Source of the DNA: Synaphobranchus kaupii
Taxonomy: Eukaryota; Chordata; Actinopteri; Anguilliformes; Synaphobranchidae
Assembly (NCBI GenBank): GCA_029718625.1
Contig: CM056380.1
Span: 114,958,746-115,022,745 of the forward strand
Length of the DNA stretch: 64,000 nucleotides
Direction of reading: 5' to 3'
Below, in pieces: positions 11,476 to 21,158 of the stretch. A model generated the notes under the pieces. The model was not told the origin of the DNA, ran no database searches, and saw only the letters and a list, made by a program, of their open reading frames with translations. The translations under genes were made by a program, and so were the position numbers. How positions within the stretch are numbered: the stretch's first letter is position 1; each line of letters begins with the position of its first letter.

Positions 11476-13665
11476 AACTGAATGTACAGTGAGAGGCCAA
11501 ACGCACAAGCTCTCATTCGAAATAGTGAAGACAAGCCAACATCCTCTTCTGTCAGGCTCCACCTGTGAACGCTTAGGTTTCATGCAGTTCACAATTCCAG
11601 AGGATGTGCTCAAAGTGGAACATGCACAGCCTGGAGCCCTAACCAAGGAACAGCTGATCAACAAATACAGTGACGTATTCAACTCTCCTGTGGAATCTGT
11701 ACCTGGGGAGGTCCACTTTGACCTGGATCCCAATGTTCCTGCAGTTCAGAGTGCTCCTCGCAACGTCCCCATCGTGATGAAAGCAGCAGTGAAAGCCCAG
11801 CTGGACAAGTACGAGGCTGATGGCCACATAGCGCCAGTCACGGACCCTACAGATTGGATCAGCAACATGGTGATTGTAAAAAAGCCAGAAAAACTAAGAT
11901 TATGCATTGATCCCAAGTTCTTGAACAAGGCCCTGAAGTGCTCTCATTACATCATGCCTACCTTGGAGGACGTCTTGTACAAACTGCCAAAGGCCAGAGT
12001 CTTCACCTTAGTGGATGCCCGGGATGCATTTCTGCAGTGCAAACTGGACTATGAGAGCAGTCTGGAGGAAGCGGTGGCTCAAACTACCATTCGGGGTGTC
12101 CGTGGCACCCGAGGTGTATCAGCGTAAGCAGCACGAGCTCCTGGCCGGTCTGAAGGGCATCGAGCCCATCGCAGATGACATCCTGGTTGTGGGCTGTGGA
12201 GACACAGACAAGGAGGCTGAGAGTGACCATGACGCCAAGCTTGTGGCGTTGATGGAACGCTGCCGCGAGGTCAAGTTGCGGCTGGGCCTGAAGAAGCTGC
12301 AGTTCAAGGTGGCTGAGGTGCAGTTTCATGGCCACATCCTCTCATCTGCCGGACTGAAGCCTGACCCGGAGAAGGTGAGAGCCATCATCGACATGCCCAA
12401 CCTGACGGACGCCAAAGGTGTACAGCGCCTCATTGGCTTTGCCAACTACTTGGCCAAGTTCATGCCGCATCTATCGAGTGTCTGCGAGCCGCTGCGACGC
12501 TTGCTGGACAAAGACACACCCTGGCACTGGCTACCTAAACACGAGGCAGCGGTTTATGAGCTCAAGTCACTGGCCACAACCATGCCCGTCCTGCGCTACT
12601 ATGATGTGACCAAGCCAATCACAATCCAGAGCGACGCCAGTCAGAGTGGTCTCGGATGCTGCCTCATGCAGGAAGGCCAGCCCATCGCATTTGCTTCGAG
12701 AGCTCTTACCCCCACGGAAAAAAACTATGCACAGATTGAGAAAGAGTGTCTCAGCATCGTCTTCGCCTGCCAGAGGTTTCACCACTACCTATACGGCCGC
12801 GATCCAATCACAGCAGAGACAGACCATAAGCCTCTGATCTCTATCTTCAGCAAGCCTCTCCTTAACGCACCCAAGAGGCTTCAGAGCATGCTCATGACCC
12901 TGCAGAGCTACGACCTGAGGGTAATCTACAAACCAGGGCCTGAGATGTTCATCAGCGACACGCTCAGCAGAGCTACAGCAGGATGCGCCGGCAGAGGAAC
13001 AGTATACCAGCGGCACGCTATCTGCTCCCTGCAGCAAGAGCAAGAGGATGTACAGCATGTGAACCAGGCGGACTACTTGAATGTGAGTAGCCAGCGTCTG
13101 GAACAGATCAGGCGGCACACTGACCGAGATGAGTGTCTGCAGGCACTGAAGAACACAGTTCTCGTGGGCTGGCCAGATGTGAAGGAAGAAGCACCTCTCA
13201 TTGCTAGAGAATACTGGCCCTTCAGGGATGAGATCAGTGTGCAGAATGGCGTTCTATTCCGGGGGCAAAAGGTCATCATCCCAAAATCGCTGCGCCCAGA
13301 GATGCTGACACGCATACATTCGAGTCACATAGGAGGAGAAGCATGCTACCGACACGCTCAGGAGACCTTGTACTGGCCCAACATGCAGACGGAGATTAAG
13401 GACTTTGTGAGCACCTGCTCGACCTGTAATGTGTATGCTCACAATCAGCAAAAGGAGACCATGCTCTCACATGACCTGCCTACCAGGCCGTGGCAAATCC
13501 TGAGCATGGACATGTTCACCCACAGGCAGAAGGACTACCTCCTCATAGTCGACCACTATTCCGATTTTTGGGAGATTGAGCTTCTCCCCGACATGTCCGC
13601 AGAGACAGTCATCAAGCGATGTAAAGCACAGTTCGCACGACATGGCCAGTCAGAAAGGGTCATTA
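11462..13665 (+). pseudogene. pol: Gypsy B pol: protease end, RT, RNase H, integrase N-terminus (disrupted)
   Basis: Readable motifs in order: RT LRLCIDPKFLNKAL (about 11895-11940) and FTLVDARDAFLQCKLD (about 12002-12050). A short deletion with a frame change lies near 12066. Then come LPFGVSVAPEVYQ (about 12085-12123), IADDILVVG (about 12166-12195), LIGFANYLAKFMPHL and RNase H ITIQSDASQSGLG. TDHKPLISIF, the integrase HHCC region (IHSSHIGGEACYRHA ... CSTCNVYAHN) and the start of the core (MDMFTHRQKDYLLIVDHYSDF, about 13506-13568) follow. The integrase is cut by the solo LTR after ...SERVI. The element cannot be autonomous. Confidence 0.9.
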
Positions 13666-14724
13666 TGTAACGTCCCGTTCCCATCCTGTCCGTGTTTTGC
13701 CATGTCCCTCCGTTTCATGTTTGATTCCCTTGTCCGTGTTTTCCCTGTTGCTGCAGACTGGGCGTGTTCCCTCTGTTTGTTTCACTCCTTTTACCCACTC
13801 CGGTTTCAACCTATCTCCTTTCCCCGTTGTTGCATGCATTCCGCACCCTTCAATTTTTCAATTACCCACGCCTTCATTCTCATGCTTTTCCTGATTGTTT
13901 CCAATCTCACTTTCCCTATTTAACCCACCTGCTGTCTGCCCTCCAGTGCGGGTTCATTACCTTTGTTGCGTAACCTTGTTGCTACTCTGTAGCGTGTTCT
14001 GTGTATCTTGATCCTTGAATCCCTGTCCTTTGCTGCTAACTTCAGTTTGGTTCTGTCTCGGGGCTTAAATGCTGACTGCCTGCTGTTGTTGCTAACCAGT
14101 CCTGTTTGTTTGCGGTTCTTCCTGTTTGTATTTTGCCTGTCTCGTTAACCACCCTCCATTGTTTCTGCCAGTCTGTAGCTGTTTACCTCTCCCTGTTTGT
14201 GTTGCGGTACCTTCCGTCCAGTCCAGTTCCAGTCCAGTTCCGGTTTGGAACTCCTGTTACCCTGTACCAAGTCCAGTTCCGGTTTGGAACAACTCCATGT
14301 TCCGGTGATCCAGTTCCTGTGATCCCGTTCCTGTTTCCTGTCTTTCCCAGTTCCGGTTTGGAACTCCAGTATCCCGTTGGACTACCCAGTCCAGATCCAG
14401 TCCAGTTCCGGTTTGGAACTCCAGTTCCTGTACCAAGTCCAGTTCTGGTTTGGAACAACTCCATGTTCCAGTGATCCAGTTCCTGTGATCCCGTTCCTGT
14501 TTCCTGTCCTGCCCAGTTCCGGTCGGAACTCGAGGGTTCTGGCACCAAGTCCAGCTCCGGCTTGGAGCACATTCAAGTCCCAGAGTATCCCTGACCTTGC
14601 TATTATTGTTGTGTAATATTCTGTATACAGCTTGGGACTACCCCAAGCTGCAATAAACTCACTTTTCTTGCACCTCTGCCTCGTTGTCGTGCGATTAGGT
14701 CCAGCCCCCCTCAGGTTCGTGACA
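13666..14724 (+). mobile_element. Solo LTR (1059 bp) of the first gypsy family, inserted in gypsy B integrase
   Basis: Begins TGTAACGTCCCG and ends GGTTCGTGACA. A perfect 5-bp target duplication CATTA flanks it (13661-13665 and 14725-14729). There is no internal coding region, so it is what remains after LTR-LTR recombination. An AATAAA lies at about 14652 near its 3' end. Its start and GGAACTGG minisatellite relate it to the LTR at 3253-4712, with opposite orientation in the window. Confidence 0.93.
14210..14575. repeat. CCAGTTCCGGTTTGGAAC minisatellite in the solo LTR
   Basis: Imperfect copies of CCAGTTCCGGTTTGGAACTC alternate with CCTGTGATCCCGTTCCTG, in two higher-order blocks (14270-14350 and 14400-14520). 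Same motif family as 3425-3790. Confidence 0.8.
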
Positions 14725-15501
14725 CATTACGAACAATGGCCCTCAGTTTACCTCTCAGTTCACGCGCTTCGCCGCTGAATGGGAGTTCGAGCATGTGACG
14801 TCCTCTCCGAGACACCCGAAGGCGAATGGCAAGGCGGAGTCGGCCGTGAAGATTGCAAAGAATCTGCTGCGCAAAGCCGCGCATGATGGTGATGACCCCT
14901 GGAAAGCCATACTGCACTGGAGAAATACACCGAAAACATGGGCAGCAGCCCGGCACAACGCCTCATGTCCCGCCGACTGAAGACTTCTATTCCGGCGACG
15001 AACAAACTCCTCGAACCAGTCGTCGTGGTAGGGGTCACTGAAAAGCTGCGCCACAGGAAGCAGCTGGCTAAATCCTTCTATGACAGGTCTGCCCGGGACT
15101 TGCCGGAGCTGGAGGTCGGGGAAACTGTCCGGATGAAGCCCCTGCCGGGTGATAACACTGGCCGTTGGAGAGTCGGGACCTGTCTTCGCAGGGTTGCACC
15201 GAGATCTTATCTGGTGGATGTTGATGGCTCCCTGTACCGACGTAACAGGGTTGACCTCAGAGTGGCCGAGCCAACTGCGAGAGACACACACAAAACGAAT
15301 GGGCCTGAGGCAGCACATGCTCCAGAGGCGGCCTCTGCTCCAGAGACTGCCGCAGAGGCTCCCCCAACTGTGACTGAGCCAAGCCCCGTCAGGTCCACAC
15401 CCAAGGCCCCTTCTAGTCCAGTTGGTGCCCCGCCTTCAGATGGGCACACTTACACTAGGGTTGGACGGCTGTCTAAACCACCTCTGAGACTCACTATGTA
15501 A
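14725..15501 (+). pseudogene. pol: Gypsy B integrase C-terminal half and tail
   Basis: Resumes at the integrase core directly after the solo LTR, with NGPQFTSQFTRFAAEWEF, then the SSPRHPKANGKAES region holding the catalytic glutamate. A frame change occurs near 14935. It then continues with RQLKTSIP-like and FYDRSARDLPELEVGETVRM, and a proline/alanine-rich tail, ending with TAA at 15499-15501. Confidence 0.88.
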
Positions 15502-15724
15502 CGAGTATGATGTATGGCTGTTGCCGTGTGAAAAAAAAAAAATTTATAATAAATAAATGTAAAATATATGTTACCATACTGTTGTTACATTGTTATGCTG
15601 TTACATGATAGGAAAATTTATAAGTTAGCCTACTGCTATTGCAGGGTTACATTGTTGTATGATAGGAAAGTAATTTACTTTTGCACTATCTTCTAATGTG
15701 TTGTGTTTACTTGGAAAAGGAGGA

Positions 15725-15891
15725 TGTTACGGGTCTAGTTAGATCGATGCCATCGGCAATCGACTAGTTTTGTTGTTTTCTGCATGACCCGCGCTCAGGG
15801 ACCTGTGACCGGAACTTTCTAGATTACATGGCTGAACTGCAAACGCGTGTCTGTCAACATTCATGTATTACAGTCCTAGCATACTGGAACA
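15725..15891 (+). repeat. 3' LTR of gypsy element B (167 bp)
   Basis: Same length as the 5' LTR with a few substitutions visible (for example GTTTTC vs GTTCTC and CAACATT vs CATCATT). It is preceded by GGAAAAGGAGGA, a polypurine-tract-like sequence. Confidence 0.95.
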
Positions 15892-16341
15892 GATCCCTTA
15901 GCACCCTGAACAAGCTTCTGTTTTGTGGACAATGTTCGTGACATAATAAATTGACTGCCTTGTCGCTCATCTTCAACATGTTTGTCATCACATACTCATT
16001 TTGGAGCGAGCTATGATGTGTCTACTACGAAAAAAATACTGTTTTGTGAGATGATAGACAGTAGGGCAGTAGAATTCATTTACGACACTACAGGCCCAGT
16101 GTCTCCGAGCTAGCACCCAAACTGTGGGATAAGTATTTCAAATCGATTGCTCCATGCCTGTATACCATTGTTTAATAATAAAATATAAATCGGTGTTAGG
16201 TTGTGTGTCTGTTTGTTAGCGAGTCCGTTTTTGAAAGGATGTTTAACGGTAACTTATACCATCGCTAGCTGGCTAATTTGCTACATAGCTAAACATCCAA
16301 ATTTGCGCTCTTTTTTCTACTCTTGGAATTGTATTCCACAA
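15892..16341. other. Unassigned sequence
   Basis: No gene or recognised repeat; AT-rich. Confidence 0.4.
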
Positions 16342-16711
16342 ACATTCTAGCAAAATATCAGTGTATAGATCACATCGCCATGCCACGTCTAAGTGCAGCG
16401 GTAACGTTAAATTGCAATAATAGGTTGAGACAAGCACTTTTTTAAATTATTTTTTTTATTTCCTTCCGATGATTTGCAGTAGGCCCACGTTACATAGGCT
16501 AGCTAGGTAGCACCTGTAAAACAGTTTCCCTTCCCACGTTCTACCAAAACATCAGTATATAGATCACATCGCCATACCACATCTATGTGCAGCGGTAACG
16601 TTAAATTGTAATAATAGGTCGGACTTTTTAAAATTTCCTTCCGATGATTTGCAGTAGGCCCACGTTACATAGGCTAGCTAGGTAGCACCTGTAAAAACGG
16701 TTTCCCTTCCT
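16342..16711. repeat. Tandem duplication with about 195-bp period
   Basis: Two diverged copies start at about 16342 and 16537. They share AGATCACATCGCCAT, GTGCAGCGGTAACGTTAAAT, GATGATTTGCAGTAGGCCCA and AGCTAGGTAGCACCTGTAAA. Confidence 0.85.
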
Positions 16712-17039
16712 AATGCAATTAGTGTGGCCATGTGTCTTTGGTAAACACTGATATTTCAGTGTAACAGTGGTGATAAGTAAGCAAATCACTCTTTATAGGT
16801 GCATGGAGTGGTAATATCATAAATGGTCGTTTTTCTGTCTTTCAAAATATTAACAGGTGCGTGCAATAACTATATTGCCAAATGCCGTAGATAACTGTCG
16901 AAAAACTCTGAAGAGTGTCACTGACGTCAATACTTTGAAACGATTGGCTAGCAACGGTGCACGTGATCCAAGCTAAGCTTTTCACGATGCAAAAGACGCG
17001 GAGTCTCCCATCTCCCCCTATAAGAAAATCTCTGATATT

Positions 17040-17930
17040 ACACCCCCCACTGCTCTGGTAGCTAACTATTTCCATATGCATACTTGCGTTCTACGTACTT
17101 GCATTCTAGATAGTACATTCTTCCAATTGCACTAGCTAGAACGCACTTGATAGTATGCAAGAGCGCAAGTATGCTTCAATTTTGTAACACACTTGATGAC
17201 GTAGTCAGCAGAATAGCTTACCTTTGACCCTCCACAAATGACCTTATTCGATAACCTAGCTACGCTACAGTTAGCGCCGATAGGCTCTGCGCTATTGAAC
17301 TGGCGTGCGCGAGATGTTGAATTGGGTAGCGCCGCGCTATCCAGCTGGAATGAAATGTGTATCTCGTTTGGCCATGTTTAAGAATTGTTAAACAAACAAA
17401 GCTTGCAAGAATTTGTGTCATCTATAAAAAAGACTTCAACTACAATTTATGTGATGCTATTATATCATAGAGACTATTTCCTCGTTGGTTAAATGTTTAG
17501 TTGTGCTAAACACACACACAATAGGGCTAGCTAGGTCATGCAATATATTTATGATGACAGTTTGCAGTATTATCGCCAGTATAAAAATGCTTGCAGTCTG
17601 TGCGTTTGAGTCAGTGTAATCCTCTGTGTACTGAGAACATTGGCTTGCAATAAAAGCAACGAGTGAATCCGCCTGGCCTGTTCTTCGATGCGATCGCTAC
17701 AATATTATATTATTAATGCATAGGTGTCAACCCTTGGAAAGAGCTGCTCTTATTTTCATGCCTGCAAAACTGTATAAATTCACCAAAAAAAAACGTATAG
17801 AACATTATCTATCTATTAAAATCACTCGCCACCACAATTATTTGTCTGATTCAAGTTTATATAATATATTCCTGTATTTAGCTTTTCACATAATAATGAC
17901 TGTGTACAAATACATTAAGGTTGTTATGAC
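17040..17930 (+). repeat. Interspersed repeat segment, copy 1 (paralogous to 34660-36290)
   Basis: Shares long stretches with 34660-36290: ACACCCCCCACTGCTCTGG, GCGTTCTACGTACTTGCATT, CCGCGCTATCCAGCTGGAAT and TGCAATAAAAGCAACGAGTG. It also shares the CATAGGTGTCAACCCTTGGA end. The segment resumes at 20260 after an unrelated 2.3 kb. Element identity is unresolved. Confidence 0.75.
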
Positions 17931-18360
17931 ACAGACAGCTGACAGAACCCAAATGCACAACTCAGACAAGAGATTGCCAATTCTCAGGTGTTTTTATTGC
18001 TTACAGGGCAGTCCTGTAGCAGGGGGAGAAAGGCAAGACAGGTTATACAGAACACACTATATTCTTGGACCGGGCAGGCTTGTTCCAAGCCGGAACTGGA
18101 CTTGACAACGGACTAGACTTGTTCCAAGCCGGAACTGGACTTGACAACGGACTGGACTTGTTCCAAGCCGGAACTGGACTTGACAACGGACTGGACTTCG
18201 TTCCTGGCCGGAACGGGACTGGACAACGGGCGGCACTTGTTCCAAGCCGGAACTGGACTTGGCAACCGGGCAACGCTCGTTCCAGACCGGAACTGGACTT
18301 GGCAGGGCTAGACTGGACTGGACACATGGTAGACAGACGGACAGACAGATGTGGGTGACT
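17925..18360 (-). repeat. LTR fragment with GGAACTGGAC minisatellite
   Basis: On the minus strand it ends ...GTGTCATAACA with an upstream GCAATAAAA poly(A) signal, resembling an LTR 3' end. It holds about six copies of a 39-bp unit (18075-18315) built on CCAAGCCGGAACTGGACTTG, the same motif family as the gypsy LTRs. The other LTR border is not clear. Confidence 0.65.
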
Positions 18361-19765
18361 GCGAAGGCCATAGCATATGATTCACATAATGTTCACGGTC
18401 ATCAAACCATTCAGTGACCCCTCGTGCCCTGTGGATTGGGGCATTGTCATCCTGGAAGAGGCCACTCCCATCATGATGGAACTTCATCGAAGGATAAAGG
18501 TGGTGATTACTCAGAATAACTAGCCTATGTGTAGCACATGCAGGCCACCTTTCAATTTACCTGAAGTAAAGCACCAGAGTCATGTTTATCAAAAATAGAT
18601 CATTCTTTATTACAAAGTTTCGAATACAAAAAGTGCAATGAGCACAAGAGGTAAAGGATGCATTCACAAAAGGATGTAAAGCTAACGCATGTAGGCCTAT
18701 TCACTAACAACTAACTGGACGCTCAAGTTTTTTGCTCAAGTGAATTCTATCAGTTCAGTAGCCTATATAGCCTACCACACAAGGTGCATTCCAGCACTGC
18801 AACTGTTAACACTACCAATATTGTGGTCAGACACTGTAGCCTAATGTTTAATTACATTACATTAATTTAGCAGACGCTTTCATCCAAAGCGACGTACAAT
18901 AAGTGATCTTTAATACTGGTAAAGATCACACACAAAGTGAATTCAAGGGAATGGAAAAAAAACATGACAAGGCCCTCTGCGGACAAAAAGAGAAAATTTT
19001 ACTTCCAGAAAAATGCATTAAACAAATAGGCCGACAATTCCTTTTTCACCTACAGTCAAGGCTCATTCTGAAATGGTAGTAATTAACAGCGTTTTCCTTA
19101 TACAGCTAACATGAGGATTAGAGCACTCCCAAAGTAAAGCATTTATTATGTTTACAAATCATTTACACAATGCACAGCATATTATCTTACATGTAGCCTA
19201 ATGTAGGCTATTAAATGTTTCCCCATGGCTACCCATTTCATGTTTACAAACTACTTTTAAAACCGAAATAGCACCGTGCGTTTGCATGTGGTAGCCTATT
19301 TGCATCTAACCAAGTAATGTGGACACAAAGCACCACCCTTAATTTGTCACCGGTCTGTATAGGCTAGCCTGATCAGCACGCCTTGCACAATAAGTTATTT
19401 TAGCAGTTCGTCCATGATTCAAATAAAACGTGATGATCGAGTAATTGGTTCATTACGATAGCCTATATTCTTGCCAAAAAGAGCAATCCCATGCATCGAC
19501 ATCGCAAATTAAATAGCCTACAGCGTTATCACGGGATCAAAGACAACCGTCCGCCATGGTTGCGCTTCAGCTTCTGTCAAACCTTCCCCTCCTAACAAAA
19601 TATCCACTCTCCCAATTAAATATATCCTACTTCGAAATAAACACACAAATGGGAACTCGAATTCGATGTCCAAAACGGCTGGCAATTGTAGCCTATAGTC
19701 GAAACCTTCATCAAATCATATTACAAAAAGCAACTTCCTTGTACGCCCTCCTAATTAGCATTTTG
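18361..19765. other. Repeat-poor stretch with one SINE tail
   Basis: No gene seen. 18851-18905 is the tail of a fish tRNA-SINE family (AGCAGACGCTTTCATCC AAAGCGAC). The remainder is AT-rich with many TAGCCTA words. Confidence 0.5.
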
Positions 19766-19770
19766 CTACA

Positions 19771-20205
19771 ACTAGTTTACTAGTGGATGTGCTAAAAACG
19801 TAACTAGTTAACTAGTGGACACGTTGGCTTTACTAGTTAACTAGTGAAGAGAAGTGTATGTAACTAGTTAACTAGTTAGGCGAAAATACGGACTCTATGC
19901 AACTTAACTAGTTAACATGTTACACTGTTGCCACTTCACTAGTTAACTAGTGCTGCTTTAATTGAACACGTTAGGCTTAAAAGGCCACTAGTGGGTTCAA
20001 AGGCTGACTAGTTGTGGCTGTGGTGCCACTAGTCGGCACTGTGGTGCAACTAGTAAGGTTCTGGTGTAACGTGTAGAATAAAAGTGCAACTAGTGGCTCA
20101 AAATGCATGACTAGTAAGGTGCCAATCTTTGATATCAAAACGGTTTCGTTGAACTAGTAAGACAAAATGTCGAACACGTTGTGAAAAACGGGCAACTAGT
20201 GGGAA
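19771..20205. repeat. Cluster of ACTAGT palindromes
   Basis: I count 19 ACTAGT hexamers in about 435 bp. Several form the nested palindrome ACTAGTTAACTAGT, recurring at about 30-43-bp spacing (19771, 19803, 19832, 19863, 19907, 19939). Later single copies are flanked by GTG or AAG. The spacers do not align well with each other, so only the palindromic core repeats. Confidence 0.9.
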
Positions 20206-20281
20206 ACCGTAAATTGGATATCAAGGATATGGAATAAATCCTCATTTGGCTTGCCATACTCGCCGCTTTGAATAGCTTTCT

Positions 20282-20451
20282 GCATGTAGTTTGCATGTTC
20301 TCCCCCCCGTGTCCGCGTGGCTTTCCTCCGGGTACTCCGGTTTCCTCCCACAGTCCAAACAAAGACATGCAGGTTAGGCTATTTGGAGACTATAAATTGC
20401 CCGTATGAGTGTGTGAGTGGATGGTGTGTGTGTATGTGTGTGTGTGTGTGT

Positions 20452-20507
<56 letters not shown>

Positions 20508-20632
20508 CCTGCGATGGAATGGCGACCTGTCCAGGGTGTATTCCTGCCTCTCGCCCAATGCATGCTGGGATAGGCTCCAGCCCTTACTTGACCCTGAGCA
20601 GGAATAAGTGGGTTAGATAATGGATGGATGGA
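20282..20632 (+). repeat. LINE 3'-end-derived repeat with (GATG)n tail
   Basis: Contains GTTTGCATGTTCTCC, CCTCCCACAGTCCAAACAAA, GGCGACCTGTCCAGGGTGTA and GCTGGGATAGGCTCCAGCCC, ending in GGATGGATGGATG. This is a very common teleost non-LTR 3' tail, probably RTE-type. It is interrupted by a (TG)n microsatellite at 20422-20506. Paralogues lie at 37812-38104 and 40893-41030 (inverted). Confidence 0.75.
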
Positions 20633-20796
20633 TGTTTCTCTCTCCTTGCACATGCACATTATCTCAGCAGGGTTAATATGTTAGTAGCTATGTTGCTAAT
20701 TACTATAATGGTATTACTGTATTACCCTTTCCACATCAGCGGGATGGTCAACGGTTTCAATCTATACCATGATTTAAAAATTTCTATTAAAATGTT

Positions 20797-20798
20797 CA

Positions 20799-20849
<51 letters not shown>

Positions 20850-20850
20850 G
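20797..20850. repeat. (ATT)n microsatellite
   Basis: Uninterrupted trinucleotide run. The same position in the inverted copy at 40683-40733 is also expanded, whereas the copy at 38270 is nearly lost. Confidence 0.95.
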
Positions 20851-21158
20851 TCTACTACTACTCACAAAGTGGTACTACAATTTGCCCATAATATTTAGCA
20901 CAGCCATAAGATTAATCTTTATACTGACAAATTTGTGGTATTGAGTTATATATATAATGCAATATAATGACTAGCTTGTATAGCCAGTGAAAGGGGGAAA
21001 AGCCCCACCTGCTTGCGTAACTGATATATCAAAAGCAGAAGCAGGTGATATAATTCACCAAACATAATCTTTCATCTACTCTGGTGTAATTTATCATAAC
21101 CAGAAAAAGGATTTTGGATTCATTGCAATGTAAGTACTGGATCAGTACGCCACAATGT

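Larger units (their letters stand above)
9361..15891 (+). mobile_element. Ty3/gypsy element B, full-length but degenerate and nested
   Basis: Bounded by two 167-bp LTRs with only a couple of visible differences. Flanks CATCC/GATCC may be an imperfect 5-bp target duplication. Gag, protease, RT, RNase H and integrase are present in order on the plus strand but disrupted. There is a LINE insertion in the 5' part, a frame change in the protease near 11465, and a small deletion in RT near 12066. A solo LTR lies in the integrase at 13666 and a further frame change near 14935. Very short LTRs and the IADD-type RT active site distinguish it from the element at the window start. Confidence 0.92.

Noticed and set aside
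20390..20659. HTHTHT / VCVCVC proteins over dinucleotide runs (also 35637-35910)
   Set aside because: Microsatellite translation only.
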